DNA of 35,659 nt from Calditrichota bacterium (GTDB lineage: Bacteria > Electryoneota > AABM5-125-24 > Hatepunaeales > Hatepunaeaceae). The DNA lies in contig JABGPL010000041.1 of assembly GCA_018644935.1 (NCBI GenBank), positions 1 through 35,659 on the forward strand, written 5' to 3'. The notes beneath the pieces are model-generated. The model did no database searches, was not told the origin of the DNA, and saw nothing but the letters and a program-made list of their open reading frames with translations. Both the position numbers and the translations under genes were made by a program. Shown piece by piece: positions 1 through 7,964 of this stretch; the first letter of the stretch is position 1; the number at the start of each line of letters is the position of its first letter.

Positions 1-135
1 CAAATAATAGAAACCAGCTTCACCCTTGAATTGGCAATAATCAATGACAGGGCTTGCGGCAAAAACTCCTGTAGCCCCAAAAACCAGCAGCACCGCGATA
101 CCTGCAATCAAAACTCTGTAACGGGTGCTATTCAT
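1..135 (-). CDS. N-terminus of a small exported protein (partial, runs off window)
   Basis: This is a 45-codon open frame that leaves the window at base 1. It begins at an ATG (135-133) that overlaps the smc stop codon by 8 nt, so the two genes are probably translationally coupled. The visible protein begins MNSTRYRVLIAG, followed by a hydrophobic stretch of about 17 residues and a small-residue cleavage region (VFA/A or FAA/S near residue 26). This is a typical Sec signal peptide. The mature part visible (SPVIDYCQFKG...) is too short to recognise. Unlike the other exported proteins here, the residue after the predicted cut is not glutamine. The gene is real by context (overlap, signal peptide), but its function is unknown. 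Confidence 0.6.
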   Translation of the reverse strand, partial: MNSTRYRVLIAGIAVLLVFGATGVFAASPVIDYCQFKGEAGFYYL

Positions 136-3100
136 CTTTAGTATTTTCATCCGTTCTTTCCAGTTTTACAGACACAATATGAGATGATCCATCCTCATTT
201 AATGTTACACCAATTAAATTGTCAGCGGCAGTCATCGTTCGTTTGTTGTGAGTTATCACAAGGTATTGTGTATTATCAGAAAACTCTTTAACAAGCCTGT
301 TAAAACGTCCGATGTTAGCATCATCAAGTGGTGCATCAACCTCATCCAGAATACAGAACGGACTCGGTCTCACTTGATATATTGCAAATAGAAGTGCTAT
401 TGCAGTTAATGCTTTTTCACCTCCAGACAACATCGAGAGTGATTGCAGCTTTTTCATCGTCGGTGTTGCAAGAATTATAATATCCGCTTCAAGCGGATCT
501 TCACCTTCGAGCTGAATTCGTGCTTCCCCACCCTCAAACAAACGCCTGAATAATCGTTGAAAGTTAATGTTTATCTGGTCAAAAGTCTCTCTAAAACGGC
601 GACGAGCTTCTGTATTAATCCTGTCAATTGTCTCTTCGAGGACTTCAATTCCGTTTTCAAGATCCAGTTTCTGATCTCGGAGGAATAAATACCGCTCTTC
701 AACTGCTTTGAGTTCCTCAAGAGCGAGCATGTTTACCGGACCAATAGAACTGATTCTGGTGCGAATTTTCTCCGCAGATAAATTTACATATCCCAGTGGT
801 TCCAGCTCTTTCAGTGCATTATCTACCGTTTCTTTGTGAACCGTAATTGGTGAGACGTGCGCTTCTTCTTCCAGTCTACGGTCTACTTCACGCAATCGTT
901 CTCTGAGCCCAATGACGTGGCCTTCAATCGTGCTACGCGCTTCGAGAAGTTCACGTTGCCTTAGATTTAAGTTTCTAAGGCTATCCTTCATCTCATCCCG
1001 CTCCTTTCGTAAGGCAACTTTCTCTGAATTGAGCTTAGCAATCGACTCGGCACTTTTGACTTTTTCTTTTCGCGTAAGAACCTGCTGGCCTTCTATATTT
1101 ACAACAGCTTTTCGAACGCGATCTAGCTCTATGTCATTGTTTGCCATCTTGGCTTGTTGAGCAGCAATATCTGCCTCAAGCTGTTGAGACATTCGCTCAA
1201 AGCGTTCTACAGCCTTCCTTCCATTATTTAAACGCTCCAACCTCTGAGATTTCTCCGCAGAAACTTGTGCTCTTTTTTCAGCAGCCTGAATTCTGGAATA
1301 TTCAATTTGTTGTAATGCTCCAACGGCCTCTTTATGTTTTGATTCAGCTTCCGTAACCGCAAGTTCTAAAACTTCTGTTTTTTCATTATATTGATTTGAA
1401 TCGAACGCATCCAGAGTCTCCTTCTGGTACCGGTTCAGTTCGGAAACTAATTCATTAAGTCGTGCTGCTTTTCTCTCGATCTCAGCATTGAACCTTGCAA
1501 TCATTCTTTCTGTCTCAGCAGATTTATCTTCCTGCTTTCTTAATTGATTGCGATGATTTTTAAAACTCTCTTCGGATTTGCTTAGTGCGGAACTATTTGT
1601 CTGTACCTGTATCTTAGCTTCCTCAGCCAGGTTTTGTACGCTTTTCAGGTTTTTTTCGAGTTCAGTTAATCTCGATGACCAACCTATCTGCATTGCATCA
1701 GGGTCCAACTGACCTGCATGAAACACCCCGTCAGGATCAAGGCATTCACCATCAGGAGTGATGAGCCTGAGTTTGTTCTCGGATGCCCACCCTGACATAT
1801 CTCTTTGATTTTCGCGATCAGAAACTAACACAACATCACAAAGCCTGTTTCGTAAAAAATCACCAAGTTCATCTTGATTTAATATCAAACTGCTTATAAA
1901 TTGACAACCCGAAAATTCCTCTGGAATTTCAACGTTCAATCCATTTACACATTTTGATGAACCATTCGATCCAGGAAAACGCATAATCGCATTTTCCCTC
2001 TTATCAAATTTTTCTGAAACTTGAAACACCCCAGCCAAATCTTCAATATCGAGCGCATCAAGCACCGGTCTCAATCCCGCGGCAATAGCTGCGCGATGTT
2101 CAGGGTTTGATTGAATACGTTCACCAAGGGAGATGAGGTTCTTTTCCTTTGCCACCTTTTTTAGAGCTTTGGGCAATGCAAAAGATGCAGATGCTCTGGC
2201 GCGGTGCGAGTTGAGTGCTCCTCTTGCCGCATCAACCTTAGCAGATGCCTGAGCTTTTGTGGAAAGTGCCGAAGCATGTTCCTCGCGAAGTAATTCCAAT
2301 TCTTTCGACTCTGATATCAGCAGTTTGCGAAGATAAAGGACCTTGGTAACAGATGCTGCATTTTCCATTGTAATGGATTTGGAAGATTGCTTGATCTTGT
2401 CAAGACTTACTGTGAGAGTTTCCCTCTCCTGCACGGTTTGGGATGTTTTCTTTTTTCTCCTGATATTTTCAGCTTCTCTTCGTCTGATTTCATCTCGAAG
2501 ATTGGAGAGCTTTGATTGAGCGGCATTGAGGTTCAACCTCGCGGTATTAGTTATTTTCTGGTTGGCAGTATAGTTTGCCTTAGCTTCCTCAAATTTCAAT
2601 TCGAGAGTCGCAATCCTATTGTCAAACTCTGAAACGGTGCTTTCAAGTCCCTTCACATCTGCCTGAGCATTTATATGCGAACTCTCCGCATTCTTAATAC
2701 GTCGTTGTAGATCCTCGCGCCGTTCAATAATATCAGATTTATCTTTTTGTAGATAGGAAATCCGTTGCTGAGCAAGAGCTATTTCACCATTCATCTCTGT
2801 ATCACGTCGCTCGAGTCTTTTTTGAGTATCATTTGCCCGATTGAGACGATCCACAATTATAAGCTCATTACCTTCGTTGGCGTTCAGGCGAGTGGTTGAA
2901 GATTCGGTGTGGGATTCAGTTTTCTCCAATTCTGTATTGATCTCTTTCAATCGAATTTCCAAGGGGTCACGATTTGAGATAATTTCGACTCTTTCCTCTG
3001 AAAGATCAATAAGAATTCTCAGTTCGAGAGCCCTTTCTAAGGATTGATAATTTTGAGCTCGAGATGCTTGCCGCTTTAATGTTCGGAAGCGTTTCTCTAT

Positions 3101-3691
3101 TTCACCATACACATCTTCGAGCCGAACAAGACTCTCCCGGGTCGATGCAAGCCTCCGTTCGGAAGAAGCCCGCCTCGATTTGAATTTGGCTACTCCTGCG
3201 GCTTCCTCAACCAGTTTTCTCCGAGACTCTGATGGACCAGATATTATACCCTCAACCATCGGCAACTCAATAATCGAATATGTCCCACGACCAAAACCGG
3301 TATCCTGAAACATTTCGTTTATATCACGAAGCCGGGATGGAGTTCGGTTTATAGCATATTCGCTCTCACCTGATCGGTAGAGTCTCCTTGTAATTGCAAC
3401 TTCGGAGAAAGATGATGGTAAAATGTCCCGGTTGTTTTCTATAGTCAGAGTCACTTCTGCCATCCCAAGTGGACGACGATGTTGAGTGCCATTGAATATT
3501 ACAGATTCCATACGGTCAGCGCGGAGAACACTTGTGCGCTGCTCTCCCAGAACCCAGCGGATTGAATCAACAATATTAGACTTCCCACAGCCATTTGGCC
3601 CAACAAGAGCTATTATGCCCGGACGAAAGTCAATTACGGTACGTGAAGCGAACGACTTGAAGCCGATCATTTCGAGACGATTGATTAACAA
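128..3691 (-). CDS. smc: Chromosome segregation ATPase SMC
   Basis: SMC is a dimeric ATPase that compacts and segregates the nucleoid, normally with ScpA and ScpB, neither of which is in this window. The 1187-residue length is normal. The N-terminal head carries the Walker A motif GPNGCGKSN near residue 32. Two long Glu/Lys/Arg-rich coiled coils flank a hinge at about residues 500-660. The C-terminal head has the ABC signature LSGGEKALTA and Walker B FCILDEVDAPLDD. The start is TTG at 3691-3689: the protein then begins MLINRLEMIGFKSFA, which aligns with the usual SMC start, and an in-frame TAA lies three codons upstream, so no earlier start exists. The hinge is divergent: its C-terminal half (TPDGECLDPDGVFHAG) is recognisable but the usual glycine-rich N-terminal half is not. 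It lies downstream of hisS on the same strand. Confidence 0.96.
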   Translation of the reverse strand: MLINRLEMIGFKSFASRTVIDFRPGIIALVGPNGCGKSNIVDSIRWVLGEQRTSVLRADRMESVIFNGTQHRRPLGMAEVTLTIENNRDILPSSFSEVAITRRLYRSGESEYAINRTPSRLRDINEMFQDTGFGRGTYSIIELPMVEGIISGPSESRRKLVEEAAGVAKFKSRRASSERRLASTRESLVRLEDVYGEIEKRFRTLKRQASRAQNYQSLERALELRILIDLSEERVEIISNRDPLEIRLKEINTELEKTESHTESSTTRLNANEGNELIIVDRLNRANDTQKRLERRDTEMNGEIALAQQRISYLQKDKSDIIERREDLQRRIKNAESSHINAQADVKGLESTVSEFDNRIATLELKFEEAKANYTANQKITNTARLNLNAAQSKLSNLRDEIRRREAENIRRKKKTSQTVQERETLTVSLDKIKQSSKSITMENAASVTKVLYLRKLLISESKELELLREEHASALSTKAQASAKVDAARGALNSHRARASASFALPKALKKVAKEKNLISLGERIQSNPEHRAAIAAGLRPVLDALDIEDLAGVFQVSEKFDKRENAIMRFPGSNGSSKCVNGLNVEIPEEFSGCQFISSLILNQDELGDFLRNRLCDVVLVSDRENQRDMSGWASENKLRLITPDGECLDPDGVFHAGQLDPDAMQIGWSSRLTELEKNLKSVQNLAEEAKIQVQTNSSALSKSEESFKNHRNQLRKQEDKSAETERMIARFNAEIERKAARLNELVSELNRYQKETLDAFDSNQYNEKTEVLELAVTEAESKHKEAVGALQQIEYSRIQAAEKRAQVSAEKSQRLERLNNGRKAVERFERMSQQLEADIAAQQAKMANNDIELDRVRKAVVNIEGQQVLTRKEKVKSAESIAKLNSEKVALRKERDEMKDSLRNLNLRQRELLEARSTIEGHVIGLRERLREVDRRLEEEAHVSPITVHKETVDNALKELEPLGYVNLSAEKIRTRISSIGPVNMLALEELKAVEERYLFLRDQKLDLENGIEVLEETIDRINTEARRRFRETFDQININFQRLFRRLFEGGEARIQLEGEDPLEADIIILATPTMKKLQSLSMLSGGEKALTAIALLFAIYQVRPSPFCILDEVDAPLDDANIGRFNRLVKEFSDNTQYLVITHNKRTMTAADNLIGVTLNEDGSSHIVSVKLERTDENTKDE

Positions 3692-3806
3692 TTGGTTTTA
3701 GTCTTTTTATTAACGAATTCTGCAATTTCCTACTGGAAAAAATCTAATTCCCCCCGAACAAGAATGAATTCAGGTAGACCTTTTATGAGGATCGAAACAA
3801 CCTTGA

Positions 3807-3844
3807 ATCCCGCTGTTGCGGGATATCGAACAGGAATGTTCGAT
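3807..3844. repeat. Two abutting perfect hairpins between hisS and smc
   Basis: In the 190-bp gap between hisS and smc, a 7-bp stem (ATCCCGC, loop TGTT, GCGGGAT; 3807-3824) is followed with no spacer by an 8-bp stem (ATCGAACA, loop GGAA, TGTTCGAT; 3825-3844). A further GATCGAA at 3790-3796 can pair instead with TTCGATC at 3839-3845, so alternative folds exist. Neither side has a T-run, so a simple intrinsic terminator is not supported. A processing or mRNA-stabilising structure, or a small dispersed repeat, fits better. Confidence 0.5.
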
Positions 3845-3881
3845 CTACTGAGTTCTCAAGAATAGCATTCATGAATTCGGG

Positions 3882-5357
3882 TTACAGATTCAGAGTTTCT
3901 TTTATCTTTGCAACCAGATCTTCCCGCTTAACTGCAAATTGCGCAGGACGGTCTTTGCGCCATGTCTCACGATCCAATACCTCTTTTGCGAGTTCTCGAC
4001 CCGCTTCAAGATCTTTTATCTGCAACTCTCCCGCAGAAAATTCATCTTCTCCAGCGACTACTACAAGCGGAATTTTACATTTATCCGCATACTTAAATTG
4101 CCCGCCAATACCCTTATTACCTAGATAAAGCTCAGTATTTATCCCAGCAGACCTTAGTTCTTTAGCAATTAGCTGGTAATCGAAAAGGTGATTTTTATCC
4201 ATCGCCGCAACCAAAACAGAAGTTGATGTTGATCGCTCTTCAAGTTTACCGACCAATTTGAGTGCTTCTAGTAAACGATCTACTCCAATCGAAGCCCCTG
4301 TTGCGGGAACTTCTTGACCGGTAAACCTTTTTACAAGATCATCGTAACGTCCACCACCACCAATACTGCCAAACGATTTGACTCTCCCCTTCTCGTCTTT
4401 AACTTCAAAGGTCAATACCGCTTCGAAGACTGGTCCTGTATAGTATCCGAGTCCGCGAACAACAGTCGGGTCAAAGACAATTTGACCTTCCTCATAACCA
4501 AGACAACGCAGGTTTTTATCAATTTCACGCAGTTCTTCAATCCCCTTCATTCCAATTTCAGAATTACCAACTATGGACTCGAGCTGATCACAGACTTCTA
4601 CCCTATCCCCCGTTCCAACCTGAAGGTATTCCAGAATCGGGCTGATCTCATTTTCGCTCAGACCAAGCCCCTTCATTACATCTCCGGAGGCATCTTCCCG
4701 CCCGGTAGTCAACAATTCCTTTACCCCTTTCAGCCCAATCCGGTCATATTTATCAATACTGCGAAGTACATTCATCGCTCTGGAATCATCCGTTGAGGTG
4801 TCAATCAATCCAACCCCAGATGTTTCAAGAACACCATTAAGAATTTTGCGATTGTTAACCTTAATTAGATAATTACCACGTTCAATACCAATTTTTTCAA
4901 GAGCATCGCAGAGCACGCAACAACCTTCGGCATCTGCCATCATTGATTTGGTGCCGACGGTATCGAAATCAAATTGATAAAACTCGCGGAAGTGATCAGG
5001 ACCAGGTTTTTCAAGCCGGTAGACCGGACCAACCTGACACCTCCTGAACGGACGCTGGATGTCTTTATATTGCGCGCAAACTCTTGAAAGCGAAGCGGTC
5101 AGATCATACCTGAGGGCGATCCATTCATCATCCTCGTTTTGGAATGAGAATATTCCGCCATCGGGAGTTTGACTTTCTGGAAGGAACTTTCCCAATGTCT
5201 CGACGAACTCAACTGCAGGAGTTTCGAGCGGCGCAAACCCATATAGCTCATAAACTTCACGAATGGAGTCGAGCATTTGTTGTCGCATCAGTAGATCTGA
5301 TGCGAATATATCCCGGAATCCGCGATACAATCTCGGCTTCGGTTTATAACGTTTCAT
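3882..5357 (-). CDS. hisS: Histidyl-tRNA synthetase (alphaproteobacterial/eukaryote-like motif type)
   Basis: This class II synthetase charges tRNA-His. It has 491 residues, longer than the roughly 420-430 of most bacterial HisRS. In order, it shows YRGFRDIF near residue 12, the RYDLTASLSR histidine/ATP region (83-92), motif 2 (104-132), the HisA box VVRGLGYYTGPVFEA, GGGGRYDDLV, motif 3 GASIGVDRLLEAL and a C-terminal anticodon-binding domain. Motif 2 reads VGPVYRLEKPGPDHF and then REFYQFDFDTVG. This resembles the alphaproteobacterial and eukaryotic versions rather than the usual bacterial ERPQKGRYRQFHQ form. The HisA box has Gly where Asp is common (RGLDYYT). The start ATG at 5357 is preceded by AAAGG at a suitable distance. 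It is transcribed towards smc. Confidence 0.95.
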   Translation of the reverse strand: MKRYKPKPRLYRGFRDIFASDLLMRQQMLDSIREVYELYGFAPLETPAVEFVETLGKFLPESQTPDGGIFSFQNEDDEWIALRYDLTASLSRVCAQYKDIQRPFRRCQVGPVYRLEKPGPDHFREFYQFDFDTVGTKSMMADAEGCCVLCDALEKIGIERGNYLIKVNNRKILNGVLETSGVGLIDTSTDDSRAMNVLRSIDKYDRIGLKGVKELLTTGREDASGDVMKGLGLSENEISPILEYLQVGTGDRVEVCDQLESIVGNSEIGMKGIEELREIDKNLRCLGYEEGQIVFDPTVVRGLGYYTGPVFEAVLTFEVKDEKGRVKSFGSIGGGGRYDDLVKRFTGQEVPATGASIGVDRLLEALKLVGKLEERSTSTSVLVAAMDKNHLFDYQLIAKELRSAGINTELYLGNKGIGGQFKYADKCKIPLVVVAGEDEFSAGELQIKDLEAGRELAKEVLDRETWRKDRPAQFAVKREDLVAKIKETLNL

Positions 5358-5654
5358 TTCAAACCTTTAATCAACAAGATAATCCTATAAAATGGTGTAA
5401 ATATCTCGGTATGTCAACGTTTGCTAACTATAAGGTAAGCAATGATTAGACATTATAGGATGCTCTCAGACATTTCTGTGATTCAGAGAGGTAAATATGG
5501 GTAGATTATATTCAGACTTCACCAGATTTCAGACCAATTCAGATAAAAACCCACTCATATATTTCAGGACTACAAACTGAGACTACGATTAACTTGCCTG
5601 TAAACGATATTGTTACTATATTCACATTCAGATTCGGCATCTTTACAATTTGCT
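5358..5654. other. Divergent intergenic region between hisS and the CBS gene
   Basis: This 297-bp AT-rich gap between divergent genes must hold both promoters. On the minus strand a perfect TTGACA -35 hexamer lies upstream of hisS, but no convincing -10 sits at 16-18 bp spacing (TTTTATAG is the nearest AT-rich match), so no promoter is called. A 9-bp inverted repeat, ATCCTATAA (5382-5390) and TTATAGGAT (5453-5461), brackets this segment and could be an operator or chance. I see no coding potential or RNA gene. Confidence 0.4.
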
Positions 5655-6191
5655 ATGAGTAAAATACTTTCTACAAAACGAGCAGGGGAATTGATGATAC
5701 CCCTGGAAAAATACCCGCATATACCATTCTGGTTTACTTTACGGCAGGCAGTTGCTGTCATGGAAAAATCCGAGCTGGATATTAATGGGAAAAAATCATT
5801 GCCACGAGCATTGCTTGTGTTCGATGAACATTATCACCTTCTCGGTTGCATTCGCCGCCGGGATATTTTGCGTGGGTTGGAACCCAAGTTCCTCCGGACG
5901 ATGTCACGTCCACACCGTAAAAGTCTGTTCGATGTTGAAATCGATCCCAACCTGGTTGATCTTTCTGCCGGTAAGATATCGAGTGCAATGAGCAGTCAGG
6001 CAGAGCAGTCGGTTTCAGAAGTAATGACACAGATTAAAACTACTGTTGCCATCGACGATCATCTAGCAAAGGTTATTTATAAGATGATCAACAAGGATCT
6101 GAATCTTTTGCCGGTGACACAAAACGAAAAGGTTGTTGGAGTAATACGGAGCGTAGATGTTTTTGAAGAAATCGCTCAAATATTACTTTGA
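5655..6191 (+). CDS. Stand-alone CBS-pair protein
   Basis: This is a soluble protein of 178 residues made almost entirely of two CBS motifs, which usually pair into a Bateman module that binds adenosine nucleotides and gates a partner. CBS1 covers roughly residues 5-75 (GELMIPLEKYPHIP, then LLVFDEHYHLLGCIRRRDIL). CBS2 covers roughly 120-178 (SEVMTQIKTTVAIDD, then LLPVTQNEKVVGVIRSVDVF). The ATG at 5655 was preferred over an in-frame TTG at 5610 because homology-like sequence starts just after it. No clear Shine-Dalgarno is visible before either. The gene ends 46 bp before the carrier gene on the same strand, so co-transcription is likely. I infer that it may sense energy or nucleotide state for that carrier. 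Confidence 0.82.
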   Translation: MSKILSTKRAGELMIPLEKYPHIPFWFTLRQAVAVMEKSELDINGKKSLPRALLVFDEHYHLLGCIRRRDILRGLEPKFLRTMSRPHRKSLFDVEIDPNLVDLSAGKISSAMSSQAEQSVSEVMTQIKTTVAIDDHLAKVIYKMINKDLNLLPVTQNEKVVGVIRSVDVFEEIAQILL

Positions 6192-6237
6192 ACCTGACAA
6201 ACTAAATTTCTAAACTCGATCTCTATTAGTGGCAGCC

Positions 6238-7767
6238 ATGACTGACTCTGCTGATACCGGGCACATTGAAGGTAAAGAACACACTCTACCTCCAAAGCCA
6301 CAGGATTATTATAGAGCCCCTGTCGAACGACGTATCGACTGGAAAAGGCTTTTTTTTATATTTCTCGGATTATCCTTATTTCTTCTGGTCTACCTCTCTC
6401 CGGAATGGCCAGATGCAATTGATCCCAAAGGAAAACACTTCGCACTTAGCCCTCAGGGCAAAGCCGCCGTTGGACTTTTTCTCCTTGCTGCTGTTTGGTG
6501 GGTTTTTGAAGTAGTACCTATTGGTGTGACGAGCATTACAATTGGCGTCATACAGGTCCTGTTTCTAATCAGACCCGCAAAAACTGCCTTTTCTGATTTT
6601 ATGGACCCTTCAGTTTGGTTTATTATAGGATCCGTTGTTATCGGGATGGCATTTTCAAAAACAGGGCTCACTAAACGAATTGCCTACAAGATGTTAATGC
6701 TGGTCGGCGAAAAGACGAGCATGATCTATCTTGGGGCGTTCATAATGACCTCTGCTATGACGCTGATTATGGCTCACACCGCAGTTGCCGCAGCTGTATA
6801 TCCCCTGTTAATGGCGATATACTCACTGTATAGCACAGACACAAAACCAACGAAATTCGGTCAGGGATTGTTTATCGGTATGGCGTTTGTAGCTGGTGCA
6901 GGCAGCATCATAACATTACTCGGGGCAGCTCGTGGCGCGGTTGCTCTCGGTTTTTTCAGAGACATAACCGGCAGGGATATCTCCTTCTTTGAACTTTCCT
7001 ATTACATGGCTCCGGTTGGCATCCTGATGACGTTTTTGCTCTGGGGTTATATTATGGTATTCTTCAAACCAGAGCATAAGGTTATTCCCGGTTTACGCGA
7101 ACGTGTTACAGTTTTGAACTCCCATCTTGGGAAAATCACTACCAATGAAATACTGACTCTTGTGGTTGTAATATTGACAATTCTTACCATGAGTTTACGT
7201 TCGTTCATTCCGGAGTTAGCAGTACTGAACAAGAGTGCAATTATTCTTGTTTCAACAATTTTGTTCTTCCTGTTCAAGATTCTGACTATAGACGACCTTG
7301 AACTCATCCCATGGAACATAATACTGTTGTTCGGTGGAGCTATGTGTATTGGTTTCTGCTTATGGCAAACCGGAGCTGCGAGTTGGATAGCTATTAATTG
7401 GCTGGTAATGCTTCAAGATGCCGGTCCATTCCTCTTTATTATCGGGATCGCGTTCTTCGTGCTGGTTATGACTAACCTGATTATGAATGTGGCAGCGATT
7501 GCGATATCTCTACCGGTCTCACTTGTAATGGCTCCGTATTTGGGAGTTGCCCCGGACGTGATTTTGTTCTCTTGCCTGGTCACAGCGGGTATGCCGTTCC
7601 TGTTGCTCGTAGGAGCAGCACCGAACGCTATTGCATATGAATCGAAGCAGTTTACAACCGGAAAGTTCTTTACAGCCGGAGTTCCAGCCAGTATTCTGTT
7701 AATGATTGTCACCGCCATATTCGTAGCGTGGATCTGGCCGATGATGGGAATGCCCGTGACGCTGTAG
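6238..7767 (+). CDS. DASS/SLC13-family anion carrier with altered SNT motifs
   Basis: This is an inner-membrane carrier of 509 residues (from ATG 6238; an in-frame GTG lies at 6229). A charged cytoplasmic N-terminus of about 38 residues is followed by about 11-12 hydrophobic segments. Family marks include EVVPIGVTSIT, the segment SKTGLTKRIAYKML, and a C-terminal APNAIAY corresponding to the usual PPNAIVYG. DASS proteins move dicarboxylates, citrate or sulfate, usually with sodium, using two Ser-Asn-Thr (SNT) motifs at hairpin tips. Here the first reads MAHTAVAAA (A-H-T at residues 179-181) and the second reads IMNVAAIA (M-N-V at 416-418), so both are changed. Substrate and coupling ion therefore cannot be assumed. 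It follows the CBS gene and is closed by the terminator at 7825-7855. Confidence 0.85.
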   Translation: MTDSADTGHIEGKEHTLPPKPQDYYRAPVERRIDWKRLFFIFLGLSLFLLVYLSPEWPDAIDPKGKHFALSPQGKAAVGLFLLAAVWWVFEVVPIGVTSITIGVIQVLFLIRPAKTAFSDFMDPSVWFIIGSVVIGMAFSKTGLTKRIAYKMLMLVGEKTSMIYLGAFIMTSAMTLIMAHTAVAAAVYPLLMAIYSLYSTDTKPTKFGQGLFIGMAFVAGAGSIITLLGAARGAVALGFFRDITGRDISFFELSYYMAPVGILMTFLLWGYIMVFFKPEHKVIPGLRERVTVLNSHLGKITTNEILTLVVVILTILTMSLRSFIPELAVLNKSAIILVSTILFFLFKILTIDDLELIPWNIILLFGGAMCIGFCLWQTGAASWIAINWLVMLQDAGPFLFIIGIAFFVLVMTNLIMNVAAIAISLPVSLVMAPYLGVAPDVILFSCLVTAGMPFLLLVGAAPNAIAYESKQFTTGKFFTAGVPASILLMIVTAIFVAWIWPMMGMPVTL

Positions 7768-7824
7768 TGTATTTGCACGAGAAGACAAACATTCGTGTCA
7801 GGTCTCTCCGATACAATGAATTTC

Positions 7825-7855
7825 AAAACCGGAAGGTGAATTACCTTCCGGTTTT
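7825..7855 (+). terminator. Intrinsic terminator after the carrier gene
   Basis: A perfect 13-bp stem, AAAACCGGAAGGT (7825-7837), has a 5-nt loop (GAATT) and ACCTTCCGGTTTT (7843-7855). It ends in four T on the plus strand, and the A-tract on the left arm would also suit the minus strand. It lies 57 bp after the carrier stop. A second palindrome, CCATTTT-A-AAAATGG (7856-7870), directly abuts it. Confidence 0.85.
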
Positions 7856-7915
7856 CCATTTTAAAAATGGCAATGCAAAAGCATCATTTTGTGTATCGCT
7901 TTGATTTCATTGAGT

Positions 7916-7945
7916 TCTCTTCTATTTTATGAAGAGAGTCTCTTC
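7916..7945 (+). promoter_or_regulatory. Mutually exclusive hairpins just upstream of the nucleotidase gene
   Basis: TCTCTTC occurs at 7916-7922 and again at 7939-7945, and its exact complement GAAGAGA lies between them at 7931-7937. The middle element can pair with the left copy (8-nt loop) or with the right copy (1-nt spacer, so really a cruciform-like palindrome), but not both. The structure ends 19 nt before the ATG at 7965, which has no Shine-Dalgarno of its own. The arrangement resembles a small leader switch, but the function is a guess. Confidence 0.3.
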
Positions 7946-7964
7946 GAATTAAACGGTCAAATCA

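Noticed and set aside
4314-4796. 160-codon plus-strand frame inside hisS
   Set aside because: Antisense to a clearly real gene; product shows no family features.
5358-5654. hisS promoter from the TTGACA hexamer
   Set aside because: No acceptable -10 at normal spacing.
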